DNA from: Vibrio sp. Of7-15
GTDB taxonomy: Bacteria > Pseudomonadota > Gammaproteobacteria > Enterobacterales > Vibrionaceae
DNA length: 64,000 nt
Direction of reading: 5' to 3'
NCBI RefSeq assembly: GCF_022347565.1
Contig: NZ_JAKRGH010000008.1
Location: 124,001-188,000 of the forward strand
The notes below the pieces were generated by a model. It was not told where the DNA came from, searched no databases, and saw nothing but the letters and a program-made list of their open reading frames with translations. Positions 19,027 through 26,810 of this stretch are shown here, piece by piece (the stretch's first letter is position 1; each line of letters starts with the position of its first letter). A program made the translations under genes and the position numbers.

Positions 19027-19072
19027 GCCTCAGTTCTTACATGAATTAAAGAATCACCTAAAGAGCTGAGGC
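19027..19072 (+). terminator. Inverted repeat after the biosynthetic operon
   Basis: A 12-bp stem with one G-U wobble (GCCTCAGTTCTT with AAGAGCTGAGGC) and a 22-base loop, just after the acyltransferase stop. It lacks a clear T-tract, so it may be a weak terminator or an RNA 3'-end structure. Confidence 0.5.
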
Positions 19073-19210
19073 GATGAATAAACACTCGTGATGTGTATCG
19101 TAAATAACCATTATTTGGTGTAGGTGGAATATAAAAAGCCATATTATTGGTCACTGTTGTATTAATTACTGCTGACTGCATTCCTACATACTTAACCTGA
19201 GAATATATTG

Positions 19211-20140
19211 ATGAAATACTTGGCAACTTGCGCGATTATTTTAGCGTTATGTTTTATGACATCTTGTAAATCACATAAACCTAAACAAGAGTTTTATATC
19301 AGCCAAAATGCAATGAGCAAGCCTGCTTACTTAGAAACCAGTGACAGTATTTGGTTAAATATCCCTAACTTGAATTGGGACAAATATACTGCGGGTGTAG
19401 ACAGGGTCGGGTGGTGCGGAGAGGCATCAATACAAATGATTGCTCTCTATTATGGATTCTACCACTCTCAAAAATTCATCAATCAAACAGGCAACCCCAA
19501 GCACCTCGATTTATACTCCGATGAAATTGATGGCGTGATGAGAAAACTAGGGTTTAAGTATTCTAGGTATCTTAACCAACCAACGGATAACCTCGAAAAC
19601 TACCTTCAATGGATGAAAGAGCATTTAAAACAGCAAAACCCTATTTTTTCAGGGGTAAAAAGGAACCCAACAGGTAATCCTGGTTGGTCATTAGATCATT
19701 TCGTGGTGGTCGTCGGGTTTGGAAACGATTATATAAACTATAACAGCAACAATCATCTGTATGGGCAAGTAAAAGTAAATGAGTCATTATTTAAGTCTTC
19801 ATCGAAGCCTTATACCTTAAAAAACCCATTCAATTCTTACTTTGGTTTCTCGGTTAATTCAGTGGCACTTCCTAATGTCCACAAGTCAGACATCAAGCCC
19901 ACTCGACTGTTTGTTCTGGGTGAAACAGAAGAAAAAGTAGACATCGGCATTCAAGCACAAGAGCTGATTGTTGGGAGTGAATACGCCATTATAAGAAAGA
20001 CACTAAATATTGATTCGAATCAACATGTTGAAGAAGTGTTCAAAACCTTTGTTGCAACAGAAAACACGATGAGCTTTTCAGATCTGAACTTACCGAAACA
20101 TGAAAGCTATTATTATGGATTACGGCTAAACGTTTCCTGA
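19211..20140 (+). CDS. C39-like papain-fold lipoprotein
   Basis: Lipoprotein with signal peptide and lipobox (ALCFMTSC). A TTG precedes the ATG in frame; the ATG is chosen. The mature part has a Cys-protease-like core: VGWCGEASIQMIALYYG (putative catalytic Cys), LDHFVVVVGFG (His) and NYNSNN (Asn/Asp), matching the peptidase C39-like/BtrH-like pattern. A less conserved C-terminal segment of about 100 residues follows. It may be an envelope peptidase or transpeptidase. It lies 189 bases after the acyltransferase on the same strand, so it could belong to the cluster, but the intervening hairpin leaves this open. Confidence 0.75.
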   Translation: MKYLATCAIILALCFMTSCKSHKPKQEFYISQNAMSKPAYLETSDSIWLNIPNLNWDKYTAGVDRVGWCGEASIQMIALYYGFYHSQKFINQTGNPKHLDLYSDEIDGVMRKLGFKYSRYLNQPTDNLENYLQWMKEHLKQQNPIFSGVKRNPTGNPGWSLDHFVVVVGFGNDYINYNSNNHLYGQVKVNESLFKSSSKPYTLKNPFNSYFGFSVNSVALPNVHKSDIKPTRLFVLGETEEKVDIGIQAQELIVGSEYAIIRKTLNIDSNQHVEEVFKTFVATENTMSFSDLNLPKHESYYYGLRLNVS

Positions 20141-20212
20141 TTAAACTGACACTTTGTATTTTAGATCGCATCGAATTCATTGTTAACTAAGCTCATATAA
20201 TATCAATAAAAC

Positions 20213-20256
20213 TTCCCACCAAATGAGTCCGCAGTGGCGTATTTACTTGGTGGGAA
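20213..20256. terminator. Bidirectional terminator between convergent genes
   Basis: Perfect 10-bp inverted repeat (TTCCCACCAA / TTGGTGGGAA), loop of 24, with A-rich left and T-poor right flanks. It separates the C39 lipoprotein from the convergent RidA gene. Confidence 0.6.
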
Positions 20257-20273
20257 AACTAACATCTTACACC

Positions 20274-20666
20274 TTAAAAGACCTTCGCGGCTTCAGCCTC
20301 TATTTCCACTTTCCATCGCTCGTCAAATAGCCCATTCACAAATAATAAGGTGGTCGGCAAGCTACCCACATCAAAAGATAAACGCTTTTTTGCCGCCTGA
20401 TATTCTGGCATATCGTCACGGCTAACCAAATACAACCGGACACTGATGAGATCTTCAATATCCATATCATTGGCTTGAAGCACACCCCTCACATTTTGCC
20501 AAGCTAACACAATTTGATCCTCCGTGCTTTCTGCTATTTTACCATCGGCATCCATACCCAGCTGTCCGGCAATATGCAAACGAGTCGAGCCTTTTGGGAT
20601 CAAAGCGCATTGATGATAATTGGCCGCAGGCGGAGAAACCGAACTAGGGCTCCAGATCTTATTCAT
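20274..20666 (-). CDS. RidA/YjgF-family protein
   Basis: A protein of about 130 residues of the RidA (enamine/imine deaminase) superfamily: LHIAGQLGMDADGKI, TEDQIVLAWQNVRGVLQA and PTTLLFVNGLF fit the fold. The usual C-terminal Arg of true RidA proteins is not obvious, so it may be another YjgF clade with a different substrate. The ATG at 20666 follows a GGAGG and overlaps the upstream monooxygenase stop (TGATG), so the two are coupled. Confidence 0.85.
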   Translation of the reverse strand: MNKIWSPSSVSPPAANYHQCALIPKGSTRLHIAGQLGMDADGKIAESTEDQIVLAWQNVRGVLQANDMDIEDLISVRLYLVSRDDMPEYQAAKKRLSFDVGSLPTTLLFVNGLFDERWKVEIEAEAAKVF

Positions 20667-20944
20667 CACGCCTCCTCAGACAGCATAGTTATCGCAGGTG
20701 TATCCGTTAGCATGGAGCCCAAGCGATCGAAATCACCAATCTCTTTACGCCAGCTAATGTATCTGTCAAAGCAAGCTGGGGTTTCCCATACTTCTAATAA
20801 AACCAAAGCATTGTCAGCCTGATCATTTTTATACAACTGCGCTGAAACGTTACCATCAAAAGTTCGAGTATCTGGCAAAATCTCTTTAAAAAACTCGGTA
20901 ATTTTATTTGTATTTTCTGCAGTATGCTTAAAGGTAAATTTCAC
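20666..20944 (-). CDS. Antibiotic-biosynthesis monooxygenase-like (ABM) dimeric alpha/beta-barrel protein
   Basis: Small protein of 92 residues with the ABM/YgiN-like pattern: FTFKHTAENTNKITEFFKEI at the N-terminus, then ALVLLEVWETPACFDRYISW. Such cofactor-free proteins oxidise quinols or catabolise small aromatics. It is the first gene of a two-gene operon with the RidA homologue, divergent from a LysR regulator, which suggests small-molecule detoxification. Confidence 0.78.
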   Translation of the reverse strand: MKFTFKHTAENTNKITEFFKEILPDTRTFDGNVSAQLYKNDQADNALVLLEVWETPACFDRYISWRKEIGDFDRLGSMLTDTPAITMLSEEA

Positions 20945-21074
20945 TAAATAGTCATTTTTCTCTGCGTCTCTTTGTGATTAGTTAAGGAACGAAGAAAAGT
21001 TTACTTATTTATAAAAATTGATAAATAGATTAAAATTACACATATAGTTCGATTTATTAAGACAATAAAACATA
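20945..21074. promoter_or_regulatory. Divergent promoter region, ABM-ridA versus lysR
   Basis: 130-bp AT-rich intergenic region between divergent starts. LysR-type regulators usually bind such a gap to control both themselves and the neighbour. I did not identify a specific operator. Confidence 0.45.
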
Positions 21075-21980
21075 ATGAAAAGCGAATTGCACCGCATGCA
21101 AGTTTTTGCTCAAATCGTAGAGTCAGGGTCCATCACCAAAGCCGCAGAAAAACTTGATCTCTCAAAATCCGTCGTCAGCCACCACTTACAAAGCCTTGAA
21201 CAGCACCTCAATGTAAAGTTACTGACTCGCACCACACGCCGCCAGTCCTTAACAGATGCAGGCCAACGTTTTTACCAGCGTTGTTTAGAAGTACGAAAAT
21301 TACTGTCTCTGGCAGAAGAAGAAGCGCGGGAGTCTTGCACTGATTTTTCCGGCTCTATTACCATCACCTCACCACATACACTCATGACACATTTGATTGG
21401 CCCAGCCATGTGCGAATTTATGCAAATTCATCCTCGTATCGAGCCTCAATTATTGGCTAACGATCTGCGCCTAAATCTAATCGAAAAGTACATAGATTTA
21501 TCCGTTACTGTTGGTGAACTGCCAGACTCAACATCGCGCGCCATCAAACTCGGTGACCTTGAACAAGTGTTGTGCTGCCATCCTGACTATTTACTGGGTA
21601 AAAAGATTCAATTACCGACCAGTGATACCGACTTTACCGATTACGACTACATTGCCAATCAATGGGAGGGCATGAACATCGAAAGGAGCTTTAACATTGG
21701 TAATGGCCGCACCCAGACCTACCAATTTAGGGCCAATAGAGTAGGAGACAGTGTTCCAACTATTCGGATGATGACGTTAGCGGGATTAGGGTTAGCGTGT
21801 TTGCCAAAACGTGCCATTGATGAAGATCTAAAGAACGGCAAGTTGATAAGCCTATTGCCAGAGAATAGGGCGCTCAAGGCACCTTTTTATGTGGTTCATA
21901 ATTATGGATTACAAATGCCAATCAGAATTCGAGCCTTCATCGATTTTCTTAAAGAACAAGCAGACTCGAAAGTATTCTAA
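21075..21980 (+). CDS. LysR-family transcriptional regulator
   Basis: 301 residues. The N-terminal winged HTH (MQVFAQIVESGSITKAAEKLDLSKSVVSHHLQSLEQHLNVKLLTRTTRR) is a clear LysR domain, with a periplasmic-binding-like effector domain behind it. It most resembles the group of LysR regulators with SGSITKAAEKL starts that control neighbouring oxidoreductases. It is divergent from the ABM-ridA operon, its probable target. The effector is unknown. Confidence 0.92.
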   Translation: MKSELHRMQVFAQIVESGSITKAAEKLDLSKSVVSHHLQSLEQHLNVKLLTRTTRRQSLTDAGQRFYQRCLEVRKLLSLAEEEARESCTDFSGSITITSPHTLMTHLIGPAMCEFMQIHPRIEPQLLANDLRLNLIEKYIDLSVTVGELPDSTSRAIKLGDLEQVLCCHPDYLLGKKIQLPTSDTDFTDYDYIANQWEGMNIERSFNIGNGRTQTYQFRANRVGDSVPTIRMMTLAGLGLACLPKRAIDEDLKNGKLISLLPENRALKAPFYVVHNYGLQMPIRIRAFIDFLKEQADSKVF

Positions 21981-22030
21981 TGGAATAAATGAACAAACAT
22001 TACGAAGCAAAAGACTGTTGCTCAAAAGAA

Positions 22031-22058
22031 AGCCTCAAGACAATAATTATCTGAGGCT
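22031..22058 (+). terminator. Hairpin after lysR
   Basis: Stem AGCCTCA / TGAGGCT extended by GA/TC with a bulge, about 50 bases after the lysR stop. T-tract is weak. Confidence 0.5.
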
Positions 22059-22223
22059 GCATCTAAATATCAAATAAGGATAACGGTGCGAGGGTACATA
22101 TTCACACCTACCACTTTAGTATAGTTCAGACTTGCAAGTGCACAAGAAAGAGCATCCAGAAGAGTAAAGGCTTTCTCTAACACATTGTAAAATTCAAAAC
22201 ACAAACCTAAATGTAGGCCGCCC

Positions 22224-22994
22224 CTAAGCAGCTTTAATGGATTTTGTATTTTTACATTGTGGGTAAGCACTGCATGCCAAGAATGGTTTACCTTTGTTTA
22301 CCCCTCGTTTAGCGATCCGTGAAACCATTTGAGAACCACAGGCCCGACATGAAGCCAGCTCTTTGTTGTTAAATGGGCCTAACAAATTTCGAACCTCTTC
22401 GATTGTATAGCCTCTTTGTACAGGCATTTCAATCAAACCAAGTCCTGCACTTTTACATGCAGCCCTAACAAATTTATCTCTCGCAATACGATCTGCTCGC
22501 CGATGTGATCGATCGTTCAGCTCTATAACACAAATTATCGACAGAGTTTGTGCTTGGCACAATACGAAATCGAAGTGCTTAGATGAAATTTTATTAAAAG
22601 ATTTCTGCCAGTGCTTGCGATCTTTTGTCGCTAAAGGCTCGATGACATCTGCGATACGTACTTTTGAAAATACGATGGTCTTATCATCCACCGCGTTCTT
22701 TAGCACACCATAAAATGAACGCTCTGCTGGAGACATCAGAGAACCAATGGCTTGATAGTGATATGGTTTCGCATCATTACTATCATAAGGAACATTGGTT
22801 GTACTTTTTAATTGTTCCGGCTGAGAAATAGAATTTTCAACAATTCTTCCTAACTCTTTATCTTGTCGATCGTTGCTTCTACCAGAAGGCGTTTTCTTAT
22901 TAAAAATCAGGAAAAGAATAAATAAAGAGATCAAAAATATAAGTAATGATAACGACATAAGTAATGCGACCTTATCTATAAACAAAGGCCACAT
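22224..22994 (-). CDS. DUF2726 and topoisomerase-type C4 zinc-finger protein with N-terminal membrane anchor
   Basis: 256 residues. A hydrophobic helix at about 8-30 (LLMSLSLLIFLISLFILFLI) anchors it. A DUF2726 nuclease-like domain follows (KHFDFVLCQAQTLSIICVIEL, DRSHRRADRIARDKF). The C-terminus is a topoisomerase I-type zinc finger with CRACG and CSAYPQC. DUF2726 is distantly related to restriction-endonuclease-like folds, so nucleic-acid processing at the membrane is possible but unproven. It is a single gene on the minus strand, unrelated to its neighbours. Confidence 0.85.
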   Translation of the reverse strand: MWPLFIDKVALLMSLSLLIFLISLFILFLIFNKKTPSGRSNDRQDKELGRIVENSISQPEQLKSTTNVPYDSNDAKPYHYQAIGSLMSPAERSFYGVLKNAVDDKTIVFSKVRIADVIEPLATKDRKHWQKSFNKISSKHFDFVLCQAQTLSIICVIELNDRSHRRADRIARDKFVRAACKSAGLGLIEMPVQRGYTIEEVRNLLGPFNNKELASCRACGSQMVSRIAKRGVNKGKPFLACSAYPQCKNTKSIKAA

Positions 22995-23157
22995 AATCTA
23001 CACGTTGCTTATCAAATAATCTCATAAAATGCAGGGAATTATGAGTAGGATCAATATTTTAATAATTGATCAAACTATGCGAGGTGTACCTTAACAACCT
23101 GAGAGAAGGATAACCAAAGTATGGCAACAGCTTTATCTATCTTGCGGATAATAAAAA

Positions 23158-23179
23158 GGTTCAGATAAATACCTGAACC
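23158..23179 (-). terminator. Terminator of the acidic orphan gene
   Basis: Stem GGTTCAG / CTGAACC with loop of 8; on the minus strand it is followed by a run of T (TTTTTAT). It lies 20 bases past the stop of the minus-strand gene that ends at 23200. Confidence 0.7.
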
Positions 23180-23199
23180 CTTTGACTCGTATAGCTTAT

Positions 23200-23661
23200 T
23201 TACATATCTACCAAAACCACTTTTTCGTAGTCTTGTGAAGAGTAGTTCTTATTCTGCTTTAATATTTGTTCAAGCATCAGTTTAACTTTATTACTTTGAA
23301 GAGCCTCGTGTAGAGCTTCATGAGTAAATCGCACTCGATCTAAAGTTTCGAAACAATCGGCTCCCAAGATATCGCCCATGCTTTGCAACAAATTACTTAA
23401 TTGAGCAGCACTTGGTTCATCTTCACAATAGTCCGATAATATAATAAATTCATCAGGATCCATGTCACCAGAATGTTCAAACGCTTCACCATCTTTTTCC
23501 CAGATGTTCCAAAACATATCCCCATCCCAATACTCAACCGACAATAACATTTCAGCAAACATATCTTGCTTAACATAGTGAGTAATTTGCTCAGAGTTGC
23601 GTGCAGTCAATGCCAATAGCGCCGCTTCAAAGCTAGATACGAGCTGTTGCTTTTCTATCAT
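23200..23661 (-). CDS. Acidic hypothetical protein
   Basis: I do not recognise this protein. The ATG at 23661 (MIEKQQLV) has GGA about 10 bases upstream and is preferred to an in-frame TTG at 23682. About 153 residues, strongly acidic, no signal peptide or membrane segment. The sequence WDGDMFWNIWEKDGEAFEHSG is aromatic- and acid-rich. It has its own terminator and no functional neighbour. A cytosolic immunity- or inhibitor-like role would fit its charge, but that is only a guess. Confidence 0.7.
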   Translation of the reverse strand: MIEKQQLVSSFEAALLALTARNSEQITHYVKQDMFAEMLLSVEYWDGDMFWNIWEKDGEAFEHSGDMDPDEFIILSDYCEDEPSAAQLSNLLQSMGDILGADCFETLDRVRFTHEALHEALQSNKVKLMLEQILKQNKNYSSQDYEKVVLVDM

Positions 23662-23993
23662 GTTCTTATTCCAGTACAGCAAAATGCTTGCTAATAATAT
23701 TTAATATAAACAATACCATAGTCATAAAAAATTGTTGTTATTCGAGCCTTCATCTATGGTTGGGGATCACAATATCAACTAAGTCATGTTTTTCTCCTCA
23801 TTCAGAGGTAGATACGAGTCAATTTCACTTGTAAGCATGAGAAGGTACCTTGAGGGCTTATCGAAATATTTATCTTAGTTTTCGACAGCTCATGTTGTTT
23901 TAATTCCATGGCTTTTAAACTCGAATTTAGGTCGTGACTCCGAACTCGATAATCACTTGGCACACATCAGAACACTGAATGTGTCTTGGATAG
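23662..23993. other. Intergenic region, nothing recognised
   Basis: About 330 bases, AT-rich, upstream of the acidic orphan gene and leading into the accessory island. I see no gene, RNA or long repeat here. Confidence 0.5.
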
Positions 23994-24110
23994 ACAAGGG
24001 AACGCGTCTTTGACAGCGACGACGAGTTCGAATAGTTCACTAGTCCGGTTTGCGGGGTTCAAGCGGCATCATTAGCCGTTTTGCACCCAGTCATAAAAAC
24101 ATCAAGGTAT
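23994..24110 (+). pseudogene. Decayed copy of the muralytic phage-type gene
   Basis: This stretch is clearly homologous at the DNA level to the middle of the intact gene at 24700-25116. The shared blocks include AACGCGT-TTTGACAGCGACGACGA and GCGGCATCATT-GCCGTTTTGCACC. The copy has an in-frame stop (GAATAG for GAAGAA), substitutions, and a deletion of about 75 bases that joins GGGTTC to the GCGGCATC block. Both ends of the gene are missing. It shows that an earlier related element once stood here. Confidence 0.85.
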
Positions 24111-24208
24111 GCTTTGTGTATACGGTAAAAACATAAGCCAACAATGCATCAACAAGTAATCGATCTACTATCCTTTATAAGGCCCAGACCGCTAAGGAGG
24201 ACAATCAG

Positions 24209-24568
24209 ATGTCTGATTCGTTATATGAAAGGTTAGGTGGTACAGAAAATATTACGAAAATTGCCAGTGATTTGGTTGATATCCATTTAAGTAACCCAAG
24301 CATTTCACCAAGGTATGCCAATAGTGATGTATCCATACTGAAAAATGGGGCTGCGACATTCTTTATCGCAGGTACAGGTGGCCCAAATATTTATGCCGGA
24401 AAAGACATGATATCCACTCACAAAGGCATGAACATAAGTGGCGATGAATTTTTAGCCGTTCTAGATGATGCCTTAGAAGCCCTAGAAAAGAACGGCGTAG
24501 GTCAAAGGGAAAAAGAAGAGGTTTTATATGTTTTGTATAGTATGAAGCCCGAGATCGTACATTTATAA
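24209..24568 (+). CDS. Truncated haemoglobin, group I
   Basis: 119 residues of the truncated 2-on-2 globin family: SLYERLGGTENITKIASDLVD (helix A/B), ATFFIAGTGGPNIYAGKDM and STHKGMNISGDEFLAVLDDALEAL, where the His of THKGM is the proximal region. Group I globins bind O2 and NO and can detoxify NO. A strong AAGGAGG lies upstream of the ATG. It stands alone between the muralytic remnant and a terminator/DUF3653 remnant, in the same relative slot where the intact element carries integron cassettes, so it may be cargo. Confidence 0.9.
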   Translation: MSDSLYERLGGTENITKIASDLVDIHLSNPSISPRYANSDVSILKNGAATFFIAGTGGPNIYAGKDMISTHKGMNISGDEFLAVLDDALEALEKNGVGQREKEEVLYVLYSMKPEIVHL

Positions 24569-24621
24569 CAAACACACAAATGTTAAAGGAAAGAAAATTT
24601 ATCATATTTTATGTAATAACC

Positions 24622-24667
24622 AGCCCGCATCACGCGGGCTTTTCTATATCAGTATGATTTCCGCCTT
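24622..24667. repeat. Direct repeat copy 1: terminator plus 3' end of DUF3653 gene
   Basis: Hairpin AGCCCGC-ATCAC-GCGGGCT followed by T-rich sequence and TTTCCGCCTTA. The same arrangement occurs at 26837-26883, where TTTCCGCCTTA encodes the C-terminal LRRK of DUF3653. Here no DUF3653 gene follows, so this is a relic. The hairpin still serves as a terminator for the globin gene. Confidence 0.8.
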
Positions 24668-24699
24668 ATGTAATAGCAAAAATCTCATTCCGTTTCCTA

Positions 24700-25116
24700 A
24701 TGGAACAAATCATCATTGCCTCGTGGCGTTCTAACAACAACCCGTTGAATATTCGTGAAAGTGAAGGCGACACCACCCAATGGCAAGGGGAACGCGTTTT
24801 TGACAGCGACGACGAATTCGAAGAATTCACCAACCCAGTTTACGGGTTCCGAGCGGGCGCGCGTATTTTGCGTAGCTACAACCGCCAAGGCATCAACACA
24901 CTGAGCGGCATCATTGCCCGTTTTGCACCAAGCCATGAAAACGACACCGACCACTACGTAAAAACGGCTTCCAAATGGACAGGAATTCCGGCCACACTGC
25001 CTATTAATACCAGTGACAATGTCACGTTAGCCAAGGTGTTACACGCCATGTCACGCATGGAAGTGGGCAACTATTACACGCTGAAAACGGCACGAGCGGG
25101 GGTTGATATTGCATGA
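24700..25116 (+). CDS. Phage-type muralytic/structural protein (RNNNPxNIR family)
   Basis: 138 residues. The N-terminus ASWRSNNNPLNIRES, then FDSDDEFEEFTNPVYGFRAGARILRSY and IIARFAPSHENDTDHYVK, matches a family often annotated as phage structural protein P5 or muramidase-like. These proteins are small cell-wall-degrading or virion proteins in tailless and filamentous marine phages. It is the first of four close or overlapping small genes. The next gene starts inside its stop (ATGA). A decayed paralogue lies 600 bases upstream. Confidence 0.75.
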   Translation: MEQIIIASWRSNNNPLNIRESEGDTTQWQGERVFDSDDEFEEFTNPVYGFRAGARILRSYNRQGINTLSGIIARFAPSHENDTDHYVKTASKWTGIPATLPINTSDNVTLAKVLHAMSRMEVGNYYTLKTARAGVDIA

Positions 25117-25214
25117 CCAAGAAACAAATTGTTTTAAAACTCAGTATTAGCGTCGCGGGTATGGTCATCGGCGCGTACACCATAAAACACTTAAAAAAAG
25201 CAGGTTTATTATGA
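25113..25214 (+). CDS. Tiny single-span membrane protein
   Basis: 33-residue protein (MTKKQIVLKLSISVAGMVIG start), with one hydrophobic segment flanked by Lys residues. It begins within the stop of the muralytic gene (ATGA) and ends within the ATG of the next (ATGA), so it is translationally coupled on both sides, which makes a real gene likely. Its place suggests a phage virion-membrane or lysis accessory protein. Confidence 0.65.
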   Translation: MTKKQIVLKLSISVAGMVIGAYTIKHLKKAGLL

Positions 25215-25408
25215 AATTAAATGAAAGCAGCACAAAGACAGGTTTAGTCCTTATGGGCACTGCCGCAACGGCATTAATGGCTGGACATACCCAACTTATT
25301 GACATCGATGTGACGAACTCAGGAATGGAGTTAGGCGGACTAATTCCTACGATTATCATGGGGTTAGTCGGCTTTTGGGATGTGGTACGAAAGGAAAAAA
25401 AAGGATAG
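25211..25408 (+). CDS. Small holin-like or virion membrane protein
   Basis: 65 residues with two hydrophobic stretches (TGLVLMGTAATALMAG and LIPTIIMGLVGFWDVV) and a basic C-terminus (RKEKKG), a layout often seen in holins and small virion membrane proteins. Coupled to the preceding tiny gene. No sequence family recognised. Confidence 0.65.
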   Translation: MKLNESSTKTGLVLMGTAATALMAGHTQLIDIDVTNSGMELGGLIPTIIMGLVGFWDVVRKEKKG

Positions 25409-25417
25409 GGTATTCAT

Positions 25418-25573
25418 ATGGAAATATATCAAACATTCATGGTTGCTATCGCGTCCGGTTTTGCGTCAGCAGTTGGTACAACGGCCACCATTAAAACGGA
25501 TATACGCTGGATTAAGCAATTAATCGATAAATTAGAAGAGCGGGTACTAAAACTAGAAAAAGACCAGCTCTAA
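25418..25573 (+). CDS. Small membrane-anchored coiled-coil protein
   Basis: 51 residues. A hydrophobic N-terminal helix (FMVAIASGFASAVGTTATI) is followed by a short charged coil (WIKQLIDKLEERVLKLEKDQ). It starts 10 bases after the previous stop, with AAGGA upstream. It completes a four-gene set of muralytic enzyme plus three membrane proteins, a typical phage lysis/virion arrangement. Confidence 0.65.
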   Translation: MEIYQTFMVAIASGFASAVGTTATIKTDIRWIKQLIDKLEERVLKLEKDQL

Positions 25574-25577
25574 TTTA

Positions 25578-25614
25578 AGCAGATATATACGGCGTAGATC
25601 CTTATATATCTGCT
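25578..25614. terminator. Perfect 12-bp inverted repeat at the cassette boundary
   Basis: AGCAGATATATA pairs with TATATATCTGCT across a 13-base loop. It follows the small phage genes and sits directly against GTTAGC (25615), where the first integron cassette would begin. It may be a terminator or a folded recombination target. Confidence 0.65.
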
Positions 25615-25677
25615 GTTAGCTATCACAATTTACGTGTTGCTCCAAAATTACTTTACTTTTGAACTAAGGACAGATTT

Positions 25678-26295
25678 ATGAGTGAAGAAGATAAAAACCG
25701 ATTAGAGATTATCGAAGTTGAACAAAAAGCCATCAAAGACAAGTTTTCCCTTGTCGTTAATGTTCTACTTGTAATAATGGCTCTTCAGGTCGCAGCTTCC
25801 ATATACAATGGTTACTCTCAACAAAGTTTAGTAAGTGAGTTCCTGACTCTTAAGGAGAAACAATTTAATCAAGTAATAGCATCGGAAAAAACTGATCCGA
25901 TAGCAAAACTTGAAGAAGTTCAAGAGCTACAAGCACGACAAGCTAAGGCCCCGAAATCAGGTAGAATTTCTCTAGTATTTTCAGTTGGAGTTCATAACGA
26001 AGGAAATACTCCCGCTTCCGACCTTAAGGTAAAGGTCTTATTTCCGGGTGATATCCAAACGGAGTTTCAATCATTTGATGAGCAAGAATATCCTTATGAG
26101 ATGTTAGGACACTCTAATAACATAGGAATGTATATTCCTCCTAAATCAACATTTCGACATATGGTAGTTGTTCCTCTGACTTCCCACTCGGTTGCAAAGA
26201 AATTATTGGATAAGAAATATAAAGTGAAGTTGAAACTATATTCAAAATATGGACTAGAGGATACGAGAACCCAAATGATATCAATAACAAAATAG
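25678..26295 (+). CDS. Integron-cassette membrane-anchored hypothetical protein
   Basis: 205 residues. Charged N-terminus, one membrane helix (FSLVVNVLLVIMALQVAASI), a charged linker, then a beta-rich C-terminal domain (VFSVGVHNEGNTPASDLKVKVLFPG) that resembles Ig-like folds, probably outside the cytoplasm. AAGGA precedes the ATG. The stop overlaps the start of an attC site, the usual layout of a gene cassette. Function unknown, as for most cassette genes. Confidence 0.75.
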   Translation: MSEEDKNRLEIIEVEQKAIKDKFSLVVNVLLVIMALQVAASIYNGYSQQSLVSEFLTLKEKQFNQVIASEKTDPIAKLEEVQELQARQAKAPKSGRISLVFSVGVHNEGNTPASDLKVKVLFPGDIQTEFQSFDEQEYPYEMLGHSNNIGMYIPPKSTFRHMVVVPLTSHSVAKKLLDKKYKVKLKLYSKYGLEDTRTQMISITK

Positions 26296-26419
26296 CTAAC
26301 AAAGCGTTTAAGACGGATTCCCAACGCTCGGCATTTTCAGTTTGAATCAGCTTTAGTGTTTACGGCACAATGGTTTAGGTAAGGTGGTAGCGTTGCTCAC
26401 CACTTAACGCGGCGTTAAC
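26294..26419 (+). repeat. Integron attC site, Vibrio type
   Basis: About 126 bases. The left end GCTAACAAAGCGTTTAAG pairs with the right end CTTAACGCGGCGTTAAC; the extra T in GCGTTTAAG against GCGTTAAG looks like an extrahelical base. The inner part resembles long Vibrio attC repeats. The recombination point would be at G26414. No integrase or other full attC site is in view. Confidence 0.85.
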
Positions 26420-26435
26420 TTTCAAGGAGTGTTCA

Positions 26436-26810
26436 GTGACTTATTACATACTTGCTATAATTATTTATGAAATATTTGCTGCATTTCAGACTGAGTTTTT
26501 TAGACTGGGGATATCTACTCCCGCCTATCAACAGTCAGCTTTTGAGCGAAAAATATTCTCCACTGGGTCAAATTTGGACCTTGTTTTTTCTACTTTTGGT
26601 ACAGTTGCAAGAATAAATGGTATAGCTTTTCTTATTTATCTTGGCTATAAAACTATTTGGTGGCACCCGATAGTTATTTGGGTATTTTGTTTGTTTGCAA
26701 TTGCGGTACTTTCAAGAATTTTTAAAGGTAAAACAGGTTTTGCAATACCAGCTTTATTGGCATTCTTAGTGCTTCCAATTTCAGCCGCATATCTATGGAG
26801 TGTGGTTTAA
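26436..26810 (+). CDS. Integron-cassette membrane protein
   Basis: 124 residues with about four hydrophobic helices (YYILAIIIYEIFAAF, GIAFLIYLGYKTIWW, IVIWVFCLFAIAVLS, LLAFLVLPISAAYLW). It begins 22 bases after the attC junction with AAGGAG upstream and is followed at 26811-26828 by AGCTAACAAGAATTTAAG, the left end of a second, truncated attC. This is a typical cassette gene of unknown function. Confidence 0.72.
   Translation: MTYYILAIIIYEIFAAFQTEFFRLGISTPAYQQSAFERKIFSTGSNLDLVFSTFGTVARINGIAFLIYLGYKTIWWHPIVIWVFCLFAIAVLSRIFKGKTGFAIPALLAFLVLPISAAYLWSVV

Noticed and set aside
24566-24592. Possible attC remnant after the globin gene (TAACAAACAC).
   Set aside because: Only about ten bases resemble an attC start, and no matching right end is present. 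Not enough to annotate.
23683-25620. Search for a second dif site at the left edge of the island.
   Set aside because: No sequence with both XerC- and XerD-like arms was found by eye in this interval.
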